Source: Cupriavidus basilensis (GTDB lineage: Bacteria > Pseudomonadota > Gammaproteobacteria > Burkholderiales > Burkholderiaceae). Taken from it: DNA of 64,000 nucleotides. A program made the translations under genes and the position numbers. Below the pieces are notes generated by a model. It ran no database searches. It saw only the letters and a program-made list of their open reading frames with translations, and was not told the origin of the DNA. Of the stretch, positions 52,293 through 60,981 are shown piece by piece (positions within the stretch are counted from its first letter, which is position 1; each line of letters starts with the position of its first letter). The stretch spans positions 52,499 through 116,498 of the forward strand of contig NZ_JARJLM010000464.1 in the NCBI RefSeq assembly GCF_029335485.1, in the 5' to 3' direction.

Positions 52293-54020
52293 ATGAAACG
52301 CGCATCACTGGCCGCACCGCTACTCCTGCTCTCGCTGATCCTGAGCCAGCCGGCGGCCGCAAGCACGCTGAAGAAGCCTGAACTCGACGCGCTCGTCGCC
52401 TCCGGCGCGGCCAATCCGCCCGCCGGCTTCGGCGCCTTCCTGAACGCTGCGGTCAAGGCAAACCCGTCGCTCGCGGGCAGTGTCGACGCGTATCGCCGGC
52501 ACGCCGCGCTGAGCGGCGACGATCTCACCAATATCGGCCGCCTGCTCGGCGTGTACAACCGTCTGCACAACCAGCAGGCGGCAATCTCCGCCATCGAACG
52601 GATGGTGGCCTTGCGCACCGTGCGCGACGACAGGATTCCCCAGCACGAGAACCCCGCCATCATCGCCTTCGGCAAGCTGGTGGAAGGCATGGCAAAGGAC
52701 TTCGGCCTCACGTTCCGCAACGTGGATAACCGGGTGTTCGAGGTCACGCTGCCGGGCCGGGGCAAGGATGAGTTCGGCCTGCTGACCCACGCCGACGTGG
52801 TGCCCGCGACTGCGGAAGAATGGGTGCTGGACGACGGCACGCGGCTCGATCCGTTCAAGGTCACGCGCGTGGGCGATTATCTCTACGGCCGTGGCACCAT
52901 CGACGACAAGGGCTCGATCGCCACCGTGCTGTATGCGATGAAAACCGTGAAGGACAGCGGCCTGCAGCTCGACCGCACCATCCGCCTGATGATCGAGACC
53001 ACCGAGGAAACCGGCGGTGACGGCATGAAATACTATCGCGAGCACACCACGCTGCCCGAGTACAACATCGTGCTGGACAGCAAATACCCCGCCGTGGTGG
53101 CCGAGAAAGGCTCGGGCAGCCTGAAGGTGTTCTTCCCGGTACAGGCCACCGATGGCAAGACCACCGCCATCGTCGCCCTGAGCGGCGCCGCAGCCGCCAA
53201 TGCCGTGCCGCAGAGCGCGGCCGCGCAGCTCAAGGGCGGCGACCTGGGCGCCGTGCGCGCCCGGCTGGAGGCCGCACGCGCGGCCTTCATCGCCAGGTAC
53301 GCGCCGCAAGGCAGGTTCGCCATCGATATCGGCCAGGGCGCCAGCGCCGACAGCCTGCAGGTGAAGGTCACCGGCACCTCCGCCCATGGCTCGCGCCCCG
53401 AGGAAGGCGTCAACCCGCTGCCGCGCCTGGCGCTGTTCCTGCAGGAGTCCGGCGTGGCGCTGGCGGACAACCACTACGCCCGGGCGGTGAAGTACCTGAA
53501 CGACCTGTACGGCACCGGCTACCTGGGCGAGAAAATGGGCGTTGCCTACAAGGACGATTTCATGGGTCCGCTCACCATGTCTCCCAACCTGGTCCGCGAG
53601 AAGGACGGCCAGCTGGAAGTCACCGCCAATGTACGCATGCCGCGCGGCAGCACGCCGCAGGCGCTCACCAGGGCAGTGGCCGACAAGATCGGCGCCTGGG
53701 CCAGCGCCAACCACGAGACGGTGACCATCAGCCATGAACAGGGCGACTGGATGGCGCGCGACCCCAAGGGCGCCTGGCTGTCCACGCTGCTCAATATCTT
53801 CGGCGACACCACCGGGCTGGAATCCAGGCCGGTGCCCACCGCGGGCAGCACCACGGCCAAGCTGATGCCGAACGCCATCAACTTCGGCCCGGCCATGCCC
53901 GGCAAGAAGTACACCGCGCACAACGCCAAGGAGTACAAGGAAGTCGCCGACCTCGGCCTGGACATGCAGATGTTCACCGAGATGCTGATCCGCATCGGCG
54001 ACCTGAAGTCGATGCAATAA
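52293..54020 (+). CDS. Exported M20-family dipeptidase (PepV-like)
   Basis: A 575-residue zinc peptidase with a signal peptide (LAAPLLLLSLILSQPAAAS), so it acts in the periplasm or outside. Metal ligands: LLTHADVVPA, YGRGTIDDKGS, IETTEETGGDG and a C-terminal YTAHNAKEY; the lid domain has SAHGSRPEEGVNP. Length exceeds cytosolic PepV by the exported N-terminus and a helical domain before residue 130. ATG at 52293. Transcribed alone; a short tandem repeat overlaps its stop codon. Confidence 0.9.
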   Translation: MKRASLAAPLLLLSLILSQPAAASTLKKPELDALVASGAANPPAGFGAFLNAAVKANPSLAGSVDAYRRHAALSGDDLTNIGRLLGVYNRLHNQQAAISAIERMVALRTVRDDRIPQHENPAIIAFGKLVEGMAKDFGLTFRNVDNRVFEVTLPGRGKDEFGLLTHADVVPATAEEWVLDDGTRLDPFKVTRVGDYLYGRGTIDDKGSIATVLYAMKTVKDSGLQLDRTIRLMIETTEETGGDGMKYYREHTTLPEYNIVLDSKYPAVVAEKGSGSLKVFFPVQATDGKTTAIVALSGAAAANAVPQSAAAQLKGGDLGAVRARLEAARAAFIARYAPQGRFAIDIGQGASADSLQVKVTGTSAHGSRPEEGVNPLPRLALFLQESGVALADNHYARAVKYLNDLYGTGYLGEKMGVAYKDDFMGPLTMSPNLVREKDGQLEVTANVRMPRGSTPQALTRAVADKIGAWASANHETVTISHEQGDWMARDPKGAWLSTLLNIFGDTTGLESRPVPTAGSTTAKLMPNAINFGPAMPGKKYTAHNAKEYKEVADLGLDMQMFTEMLIRIGDLKSMQ

Positions 54021-54038
54021 GGCAATAAGGCCATAAGG
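54015..54038. repeat. Short tandem repeat, 3 x 8 bp, across the dipeptidase stop
   Basis: CAATAAGG twice then CCATAAGG, followed by a decayed CAACAGGG. The first unit contains the stop codon TAA, so slippage here would not change the protein. Confidence 0.85.
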
Positions 54039-54073
54039 CAACAGGGCTGCGGCTGGCAGCGCCTGGTCCGGTG

Positions 54074-55072
54074 CTACTGCAACTCGATCTTCGCGATCGC
54101 CGCCAGCCGCTTCCAGCGCGCTATCTCCTCCTTCTGATAGTCGCGAAGTTCCGCTGGCGTGGACAGGATCAGCGAGGTGGACTGGCGCTGATAGTACTCC
54201 TTGACGTCGTCGGCGGCCCCGGCCCGGGCGAACAGCTCGCCAAGGCGTTGTGCGATGGGCGCAGGTGTCTTGGCGGAGACCGCCGCCGCCACCCAGTTAT
54301 AGGCCAGGAAGTCCGGCACGCCGGCCTCGGCCGCGCTTGGCACGCCCGGCAGCAGCGGCGAGCGCTGGGGCGCCGTGTAGGCCAGTGCGCGTACCCTTCC
54401 GCCCTTGACCAGTTCGATCGCACCGCTGGCGTCCACCACGGCGAAGTCCACGCTGGCGGCCATGACGCCGTTGATCGCGTCGCCCGCGCCCTTGTACGGC
54501 ACGCCCGTGGTCTTCATGCGGCTTTGTTCGTTCAGCCATTCGCTGTAAAGCGTGTATGACACCGAGCCGGTGCCGTAGTTGAGCGCGCCGGGCCGCTTGC
54601 GCGCATCCTCCACCAGCGCCGTGAGCGTGTGGTAGGGCGAGTTGGCCGGCACGATGATCAGGCATGGCCCGCGCGACAGCAGCGTGATGGGAGTGAAGTC
54701 GGTCAGCGGGTCGTAGGGCAGCTTGCGGAAGGTGGCCGCATTGGTGGAAAGCGTGGAGTTGCTGCCGATAAACACCGTGTAGCCGTCGGCTGGCGCGCTG
54801 AGCAGGGTCTGCACGCCGATGAAGCCGTTGCCACCCGGCTTGTTCTCCACCACTACGCCCTGCCCTGTCAGCTCGCCTATCTTCTTGGCGAACATGCGGG
54901 CCGTCATGTCGGTACCGCTGCCGGACGGGAACGGCACGATAAAGCGGATCGGCCGGCTGGGAAAGGCTTGCGGCTGCGCCCACGCGGCGAACGGAACGCT
55001 TGCCAGGCTAGCCGCGGCTGCGCCGGTAAGGATGGCGAAGCGGCGCCGGGAACGGTTCACGGGTCGGGTCAT
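54074..55072 (-). CDS. Bug/TctC-family periplasmic solute receptor 4
   Basis: A 332-residue receptor; twin-arginine-like but Sec-typical signal (RSRRRFAILTGAAAASLA to FAAWAQ). Marks: FIVPFPSGSGTDMTAR, VVENKPGGNGFIG, SAPADGYTVFIGSN and GVPYKGAGDAINGVMAA. Last gene of the IclR-linked acyl-CoA operon, 107 bp after the acyl-CoA dehydrogenase, with a small tandem repeat in the gap. Likely captures the carboxylate that the CoA-transferase activates. Confidence 0.92.
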   Translation of the reverse strand: MTRPVNRSRRRFAILTGAAAASLASVPFAAWAQPQAFPSRPIRFIVPFPSGSGTDMTARMFAKKIGELTGQGVVVENKPGGNGFIGVQTLLSAPADGYTVFIGSNSTLSTNAATFRKLPYDPLTDFTPITLLSRGPCLIIVPANSPYHTLTALVEDARKRPGALNYGTGSVSYTLYSEWLNEQSRMKTTGVPYKGAGDAINGVMAASVDFAVVDASGAIELVKGGRVRALAYTAPQRSPLLPGVPSAAEAGVPDFLAYNWVAAAVSAKTPAPIAQRLGELFARAGAADDVKEYYQRQSTSLILSTPAELRDYQKEEIARWKRLAAIAKIELQ

Positions 55073-55130
55073 GTTGTCTCCTTGGTCTTCCGCCTGGCAG
55101 TGGGTTCCGCCAGTCCGGGTGCGTCAGTGG

Positions 55131-55154
55131 TTCAGGGATTCAGGAATTCAGGGA
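55131..55154. repeat. Short imperfect tandem repeat, about 3 x 8 bp
   Basis: TTCAGGGA, TTCAGGA and ATTCAGGGA in series, in the gap between the acyl-CoA dehydrogenase stop and the Bug start. Confidence 0.7.
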
Positions 55155-55179
55155 TTTCGTCATCCGCTTTCGCAGCGGG

Positions 55180-56346
55180 CTAGCGCTTGAGACCGAGCAG
55201 ATCCCGCGCGATGACCCATCGGTGCACTTCGGACGGGCCTTCGTAGATGCGCATCAGCCGCGTCTCGTTGGCCATCTGCTGCAGGGGCATTTCCTTTGTC
55301 ATGCCCATCGCGCCAAAGGCCTGCATGGCGTGGTCGATCACGTCCCAGGCCATTTCCGTGGCGAACACCTTGATCATCGAGACTTGGGTGCGCGCCTCCT
55401 CGCCGGCGTCGATGCGCGCCGCGGCCTCGTAGGTCATCAGCCGGCATGCATGGATGCGGGTGGCGGCATCCGCCACCCACCACTGGATGGCCTGCCGGTC
55501 CGCCAGCGCGGCGCCGAAGGTGCGGCGCTGCGGCGCGTACTCACACAGCATGTCGAGCGCGCGCTGGGCGCGGCCAATGCACCAGGCCGCCATCTGCACG
55601 CGCCGGCTGGACAGCCGTGCCTGCATCGGCGCGAAGCCCTGCCCTTGCGCCCCGAGCATCTGCGTGTGCGCAATGCGGCAGTCTTCCAGCACCACCTCGT
55701 AGGTGGAGGCGCCGCCGATCATGGGGATGCGCCGCTCCACCTTGAAACCGGGCGTGCCGCGGTCGACCAGGAACGCGGAGATGCCGCCGCGCGCGCCGCG
55801 CGTCTTGTCGGTCACGGCCATCACGATGGTCCAGTCGGCGCGGGCAGCGCGGCTGATCCAGATCTTGCGGCCGTTGAGCACCCAGTCGTCGCCGTCGCGT
55901 TCGGCGCGGGTGGTCATCATGGCGGGATCGCCGCCGGCGCCGGGCTCGGAAATGGCGATCGCGGAAATGGTCTCGCCACGCGCATACGGCTCCAGGTAGC
56001 GCGCACGCTGGGCCGCGTCGGCGGTCTTGAGCAGCATGCGCAGGTTGGGCGAATCGGGCGGCAGATCGTAGGGCGTGATGGTCTTGCCCAATTCCTCGTT
56101 GACGCCGACCATGGCCACCACCGGCAGGTCGGCGCCGTCCATCTCGGCCGGCGCGTCCAGGCCCCACAGGCCCAGCTCGCGCGATAGGGTGTCCAGCTTG
56201 TCCTGCTCCGGCGGCAGCAGCGTGAGCTGGCCGCCCTCCGCCTCGCGGGCCAGTACGCCCGCTTCGAGCGGGATCAACTGCTCGCGCACAAAGCGCCCCA
56301 CCAGGTCCTTGAGCATCTGGTGCTCTTGTTCCAGTACGAAGTTCAT
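55180..56346 (-). CDS. Acyl-CoA dehydrogenase
   Basis: A 388-residue flavoenzyme that puts a 2,3 double bond into an acyl-CoA, passing electrons to ETF. FAD/substrate motifs: AISEPGAGGDPAMMTT, WVLNGRKIWISRAARADW, and the C-terminal QAFGAMGMTKEMPLQQM and RIYEGPSEVHRWVIARDLLG, the last being the usual ACAD signature. The Glu base of short-chain members (YEGTSE-type) is represented in YEGPSEVH. Third gene of the operon after the crotonase and CoA-transferase. Confidence 0.93.
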   Translation of the reverse strand: MNFVLEQEHQMLKDLVGRFVREQLIPLEAGVLAREAEGGQLTLLPPEQDKLDTLSRELGLWGLDAPAEMDGADLPVVAMVGVNEELGKTITPYDLPPDSPNLRMLLKTADAAQRARYLEPYARGETISAIAISEPGAGGDPAMMTTRAERDGDDWVLNGRKIWISRAARADWTIVMAVTDKTRGARGGISAFLVDRGTPGFKVERRIPMIGGASTYEVVLEDCRIAHTQMLGAQGQGFAPMQARLSSRRVQMAAWCIGRAQRALDMLCEYAPQRRTFGAALADRQAIQWWVADAATRIHACRLMTYEAAARIDAGEEARTQVSMIKVFATEMAWDVIDHAMQAFGAMGMTKEMPLQQMANETRLMRIYEGPSEVHRWVIARDLLGLKR

Positions 56347-56377
56347 GCAATGTCTCCTTTATTGTCTGCGTGCCGCG

Positions 56378-57586
56378 TCAGCCGGCGTCACGGCTGCCCG
56401 CTACCTGGGCGATTTCTTCAGGGGCCAGCCCGGCTTCGCGCAATACTTCGGCGGTGTGCTCGCCCAGCGTGGGCGCGTGGCGGCGCAGCGACAGCGGTGT
56501 GGCGGAGAAGCGCGCCGTGGGCCGCATCTCGCGCAACGGGCCCTCGGTGGGATGCTCGGTCTGCTGGAACAGCCCGACCGCTTCCAGGTGCGGATGCGCC
56601 GGCAATTCGTCCGGCGTGTAGATTGGCGTGGCGGGAATATCCAGCGTCTCGAACAGCGCCATCCACGCCGCCGTGGTGCGGCTCGGCGTGATCTGCGCGA
56701 GATGCTGATACAAGGCGCGGATATGGGCATTGCGCTGCGCGCGGCTGGCGATGTTGTACTTGTCGGCGAGGTCGTCGCGGCCCACGGCGTGGAAAAAAGC
56801 TTTCCAGTGGCGGTCGGTGTATGGAAGCGCGCAGATCCATCCGTCCGCGGTCTGCGCCGGCCGCCGCCCGCCCTGCAGCAGGCGCGCATAGCCGGCTGCG
56901 CCGGTGGCGGGCTCGAAGGTCAGCCCGGCCAGGTGCTCGGCCATGACGAAGCTGGCCATGGTTTCCAGCATCGGCACCTCCACCGCTTGCCCGCTACCGT
57001 GGCGCTCGCGATGCAGCAGCGCGGCCATCACCGCGTTGGCCAGCGCCATCCCGGTGGTCTTGTCGGCGATCAGGCTGGGTACGTATTCGGGCCGGCCGCC
57101 GGCGGCGGAGCCCAGCGACACCAGCCCGCAAGCGGCCTGGATGATATCGTCGAAGGCCGGCTTGTCGCGGTGCGGGCCGTCCTGGCCGAAGCCGGTGGCC
57201 ACGCAGTAGACGATGCGCGGGTTCAGCGATGCCACCGCGGCATAGCCGAAACCCAGCCGCTCGATGGCGGCCACGCGCATATTGTGGATCAGCACATCGG
57301 CGCCGGCGATCAGGCGGCGCAGCGCCGCCCCACCCGCGGGCGTCTTCAGGTCCAGCACCACGGAGCGCTTGTTGCGGTTGAGCGCCAGGTAGATCGAACT
57401 CATGCCGGCGTTGCGCGACACGCCGTTGGCGCGCATGAGATCGCCTTCCGGCCCTTCGATCTTGATGACGTCCGCGCCCAGGTCGGCCAGCGATTGCGTG
57501 GCCAGGGGGCCCAGCACCACCGAAGTCAGGTCGAGCACGCGAATGCCCTCGAGCGGGCCAGCGCAGATGGGTGTCTGTTGTTGCAT
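56378..57586 (-). CDS. CaiB/BaiF-family (class III) CoA-transferase
   Basis: A 402-residue enzyme that moves CoA between carboxylic acids through a glutamyl/aspartyl anhydride. Family marks: IRVLDLTSVVLGPLATQSLA, DVIKIEGPEGDLMR, NRNKRSVVLDLK, and GFGQDGPHRDKPAFDDIIQA, whose Asp is the expected nucleophile. ATG at 57586 is chosen; the longer frame reads nonsense upstream. It should activate the acid delivered by the Bug receptor, giving the acyl-CoA for the dehydrogenase. Confidence 0.93.
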   Translation of the reverse strand: MQQQTPICAGPLEGIRVLDLTSVVLGPLATQSLADLGADVIKIEGPEGDLMRANGVSRNAGMSSIYLALNRNKRSVVLDLKTPAGGAALRRLIAGADVLIHNMRVAAIERLGFGYAAVASLNPRIVYCVATGFGQDGPHRDKPAFDDIIQAACGLVSLGSAAGGRPEYVPSLIADKTTGMALANAVMAALLHRERHGSGQAVEVPMLETMASFVMAEHLAGLTFEPATGAAGYARLLQGGRRPAQTADGWICALPYTDRHWKAFFHAVGRDDLADKYNIASRAQRNAHIRALYQHLAQITPSRTTAAWMALFETLDIPATPIYTPDELPAHPHLEAVGLFQQTEHPTEGPLREMRPTARFSATPLSLRRHAPTLGEHTAEVLREAGLAPEEIAQVAGSRDAG

Positions 57587-57596
57587 GCAGCCCCCC

Positions 57597-58373
57597 TCAG
57601 CGGCGCTGGAAGACCGGCGCGCGGCGCTCGGCCATGGCCGCGACGCCCTCGCGGAAATCCGCGGTGGCGAATTGCACGCGCTGGATGGCCAGTTCACGCT
57701 GGTTGGCCGCCACGATGCGGTCGGCCAGACCCAGGCGCAGCGTCTCGCGCGTGCTTTCGACAGCCAGCGGCGCGGAGGCCGCGATATCGTGCGCGAGCGC
57801 GAGCGCGCGGGCACGCACCTCGGCCTTCGCCACCAGTTCGTCGGCAAGGCCGATGCGCACGGCGTCTTCGCCGTCGATGCGCCGGCCCGTGTACAGCAGC
57901 AGCGCGGCCTGCTGCTCTCCCACCAGGCGCGGTAGCGTCACGCTCATGCCAAAGCCGGGGTGGAAGCCGAGCCGGTTGAAGCTGGCGCTGAAGCGCGCTT
58001 CGCGGCATGTGACGCGAAAATCCGCCACCAGCGCCAGGCCCAGCCCCGCGCCGATCGCGGCACCTGCAACAGCCGCCACGATGGGCTTGCGGTTGCGGTA
58101 CAGCTTCATGGCCTGCGCGTAGAAGGCCGATGGATCGCGCGAGACGCTGCCCTGGCCGGCGCCGCTGAAATCGGCCCCGGCGCAGAAGGCGCCCACACCC
58201 GACGACAGCACCACGGCGCGGCAGCTGTCGTCGTCGTCGAGTTGCAGCAGCGCTTCGGCCAGCCGGCGCATGACGTCGGCGTCGACAAAGTTATGGGGCG
58301 GGCGGGAGATCTCGATCTGCGCGACATGCTGGTCGCGTGTCAGGACGATTTCAGGGGAGGATGCGGAGGTCAT
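57597..58373 (-). CDS. Crotonase-superfamily protein (enoyl-CoA hydratase-like, catalytic Glu absent)
   Basis: A 258-residue crotonase fold: SSGVGAFCAGADFSGAGQG and AGAAIGAGLGLALVADFRV form the oxyanion hole and CoA site. In true hydratases two Glu are catalytic; here the first position is Gly (GLGLALVAD) and the second is Phe (ARFSASFNRLGFHPG), so simple hydration is doubtful. Isomerase, hydrolase or decarboxylase activity is possible. First gene of the operon, 10 bp before the CoA-transferase, and divergent from the IclR gene. Confidence 0.88.
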   Translation of the reverse strand: MTSASSPEIVLTRDQHVAQIEISRPPHNFVDADVMRRLAEALLQLDDDDSCRAVVLSSGVGAFCAGADFSGAGQGSVSRDPSAFYAQAMKLYRNRKPIVAAVAGAAIGAGLGLALVADFRVTCREARFSASFNRLGFHPGFGMSVTLPRLVGEQQAALLLYTGRRIDGEDAVRIGLADELVAKAEVRARALALAHDIAASAPLAVESTRETLRLGLADRIVAANQRELAIQRVQFATADFREGVAAMAERRAPVFQRR

Positions 58374-58440
58374 GGCGACCGGCTCCGGGAAATGGAAAGG
58401 CACCCAGTATTCGCCGACGTGCGTTGCCGCGCTACACTAC

Positions 58441-58459
58441 AATTTCGAATACCGAAATT
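58441..58459. promoter_or_regulatory. Inverted repeat in the IclR/crotonase divergent region
   Basis: AATTTCG-N5-CGAAATT, a perfect 7-bp inverted repeat, typical in form for IclR-family sites. It lies 68 bp from the crotonase start and 114 bp from the IclR start and could control both promoters. Confidence 0.75.
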
Positions 58460-58572
58460 ATGCTGCGCTGCCCGGCCAGACCGGCGAGACTGCCGCCAAC
58501 CGCTTGCCTGATTCCCAACCCCGCTCTGGCGCCGATCCCCGCCTGGCCTTCCAACCGGATTCCAGCACCAAC

Positions 58573-59394
58573 ATGCCTTCGACCCGCGAGCTCACCCACA
58601 GTACCGGCCGCTTTACGCGCCAGACCGAAGGCAGTCAGTCGCTCGAACGCGGCCTGCTGCTGCTGCGCGCGTTTCGCGTCGGCTCTTCCAGCCTGACCAA
58701 TGCCGAGCTGGCCGCTCGCACCGGCCTGCCGCGTCCCACGGTCAGCCGCCTGACGCGCTCGCTGGTGGACAGCGGCTTCCTGCGCTATGACACCACCGAG
58801 CGCGCCTACCGGCTGGCGGCCGTGGTGGTGAGCCTGGCGGACGCCTTCCACCAATCCACCGCCGTGCCCAATATCGCGCTGCCGTTGATGCGCGAGATCG
58901 CCGAGGCGGAGAAGGTCAATGTCGGGCTGGCCGTGCCCGACCAGACAGCCATGGTCTACCTGGCCGCGGTGCGCCACAGCGGCGACAGCGTGTCGCGCAC
59001 CCGGCGCGTGGCGCCCGGCACGCGGATTCCGATGGAACTGACCTCGATCGGCATGGCGTGGCTGGCCGCGGTGCCAGCGGGCTTGCGCGACCATTTCCTC
59101 GCGCGGATCGAGGCAAGGGCCGGCGACGAGTGGCCGGCCGTGCACAAGGAACTGTCGCGTGGCATAGCCCAGGCCCAGGCGCAAGGTTATTGCACCGCCA
59201 ACTACCAGCCGGGCCACCTCACCGCCGTCGGCGCGGCGTTCCGCGGGCCGGACCACCAGTGGTATGGACTGAACATCAGCTTCCCGCACAAGCCCAGCGA
59301 AAAACCACGTGACGTGGCGCGCTATGCGCCGCTGCTGCTCGGTCTGATCGAGAGGATCAGCGTGTCATGCGGGGTGGACGACGGCGAGGAATAA
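58573..59394 (+). CDS. IclR-family transcriptional regulator
   Basis: A 273-residue regulator. N-terminal winged helix: SLERGLLLLRAFRVG, LTNAELAARTGLPRPTVSRL and SLVDSGFLRYD. C-terminal GAF-like ligand domain: VNVGLAVPDQTAMVYLAAV, ISFPHKPS. ATG at 58573 is used; the long upstream frame overlaps the divergent control region. Expected to sense the acid or acyl-CoA processed by the 54074-58373 operon. Confidence 0.92.
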   Translation: MPSTRELTHSTGRFTRQTEGSQSLERGLLLLRAFRVGSSSLTNAELAARTGLPRPTVSRLTRSLVDSGFLRYDTTERAYRLAAVVVSLADAFHQSTAVPNIALPLMREIAEAEKVNVGLAVPDQTAMVYLAAVRHSGDSVSRTRRVAPGTRIPMELTSIGMAWLAAVPAGLRDHFLARIEARAGDEWPAVHKELSRGIAQAQAQGYCTANYQPGHLTAVGAAFRGPDHQWYGLNISFPHKPSEKPRDVARYAPLLLGLIERISVSCGVDDGEE

Positions 59395-59426
59395 GCATGA
59401 CGGCGGGCGGCCTGCGCGGGGAACGC

Positions 59427-60518
59427 TCACAAATCGACGTGATGGACCCAGCCGGCAGGGCCAGCGGCCTGGTTGCGCTGAATCTCCACCAGCCGCTCCC
59501 TCAGCACCTTGACGGTGTGGCCGGCGGCCCCGTCCCCGATCGCAAAGCGCGTGCGCGCGGACCGTACTTCGCCGATGGCCACCAGCGTCGCCGCCGTTCC
59601 GCAGACAAAGGCCTCGGCCAGGCGTCCGCTGTGGGCATCCGCCTCCCACTCGGGGTACGAGTACCGGCGCTCTTCCACCGTCATGCCCATCTCCCTGGCC
59701 AGTTCGATCACGGAAGCCCGGGTGATGCCCGGAAGAATCGAGCCGCTAAGGGGAGGCGTGACCAGCGTGCCATCGTCCATCACGAAAAAGATATTCATGC
59801 CACCGAGTTCCTCCACCCAGCGGTGCTCCGCGGCATCCAGGAAGACCACCTGGTCGCATCCGTTCGCGGTAGCCTCGCTCTGCGCGACCAGGCTGCCGGC
59901 ATAGTTGCCGCCGCACTTCGCCTCGCCGGTGCCACCGGGCGCCGCGCGCGTGTAGTTCTCGGATACCCAGACGGAGACGGCTTTGTCGCCGCCCTTGAAA
60001 TACGGGCCCACCGGGCAGGCGATCACACAGAAAATGAACTCGGAGGCGGGCTTGATGCCGAGGAACACCTCGTTCGCAAACATGAAGGGACGCAGGTAGA
60101 GACTGCCCGAGCCGTGCGGCACCCACGCCTGGTCGACGCGCACCAGCTGCTCGATCGCTTCCAGGAAGAGAGATTCCGGCAACGCCGGCATGGCCATACG
60201 CTTGGCCGACGCCTGGAAGCGGCGCGCATTCTCGAGCGGGCGGAACAGCGTCACGGCGCCATCCGCGCCGCGAAAGGCCTTCATGCCCTCGAAGATCTCC
60301 TGGCCATAGTGGAGCACCGAGCACGCCGGATCGATCGAGAACGGCTTGCGTGCGGTCACCTTGGCGTCCTGCCAACCCTGTCCTTCGCGCCAGGTGATCG
60401 TCACCATATGGTCGGTGAAGACGCGGCCGAATGCGGGGTCGCGCATCAGTGCATCCCGGGTGGCCGCGTCGAGCGCGTTCGGATTGGGTTCGAGGCTGAA
60501 AGTGGTTTGTTGCGTCAT
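59427..60518 (-). CDS. ilvE: Branched-chain amino acid aminotransferase
   Basis: A 363-residue fold-type IV PLP enzyme for leucine, isoleucine and valine. PLP lysine: TGEAKCGGNYAGSLVAQ. Other marks are LHYGQEIFEGMKAFRG, GSLYLRPFMFANEVFLG and LPGITRASVIELAREMG. The size fits the longer, eukaryote-like BCAT group. ATG at 60518 is preferred to a frame reaching 60794. Probably one of several ilvE copies in the genome; convergent with the IclR gene. Confidence 0.92.
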   Translation of the reverse strand: MTQQTTFSLEPNPNALDAATRDALMRDPAFGRVFTDHMVTITWREGQGWQDAKVTARKPFSIDPACSVLHYGQEIFEGMKAFRGADGAVTLFRPLENARRFQASAKRMAMPALPESLFLEAIEQLVRVDQAWVPHGSGSLYLRPFMFANEVFLGIKPASEFIFCVIACPVGPYFKGGDKAVSVWVSENYTRAAPGGTGEAKCGGNYAGSLVAQSEATANGCDQVVFLDAAEHRWVEELGGMNIFFVMDDGTLVTPPLSGSILPGITRASVIELAREMGMTVEERRYSYPEWEADAHSGRLAEAFVCGTAATLVAIGEVRSARTRFAIGDGAAGHTVKVLRERLVEIQRNQAAGPAGWVHHVDL

Positions 60519-60981
60519 GAGCGCGAGTCTTCCTTCGCTGGCGTTGGGGGATTGGCAGCAGGGTAAACACCGCTGCATGCCGCTGGCGTGGCACGTGGCT
60601 TTGCGTGACATCCGGGGTACCGATGATCGCATGCTGGGGCGCAGCTTGTCTTCAATGTCATTGGGCCAACCTGGCTCGGGTGGATTGCCCTGCCTTCGCC
60701 GTGAGACGGAGCGCCGTATTTTCTGAGACGCAGCGTCAAGTGACGAAACGATAACCCTGCAAGAATTCCGGGCAGGCTGCGGGCATGCGCTCACGCGTCA
60801 GGAAGCGCGCATTCCCGGGCCCGCGCGGACAGTACGTCCGGATGGCAGGCATGGGACGCTTGCCGGCGCCGGCCGCGCAAGACCGGATCACCCCGAGGGG
60901 TCCCGATAACAACAGCGCTGCAAAGCTCGTGTCCGGCGAAAGCCATAACTCGAATAACTCGATTTCGAAACCGGGGAAGTC
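60519..60981. other. Divergent gap before the protease gene
   Basis: 463 bp without a recognisable gene. It should contain promoters for ilvE and for the protease. A 2 x 9 bp tandem repeat lies close to the protease start. Confidence 0.5.
60946..60963. repeat. Short tandem repeat, 2 x 9 bp, in the protease leader
   Basis: TAACTCGAA followed by TAACTCGAT, ending 18 bp before the protease start codon. Confidence 0.75.

Noticed and set aside
52320-54041. 573-codon minus-strand frame
   Set aside because: Antisense of the exported dipeptidase; no recognisable domain.
56075-57979. 634-codon plus-strand frame
   Set aside because: Antisense of the CoA-transferase and part of the acyl-CoA dehydrogenase genes.
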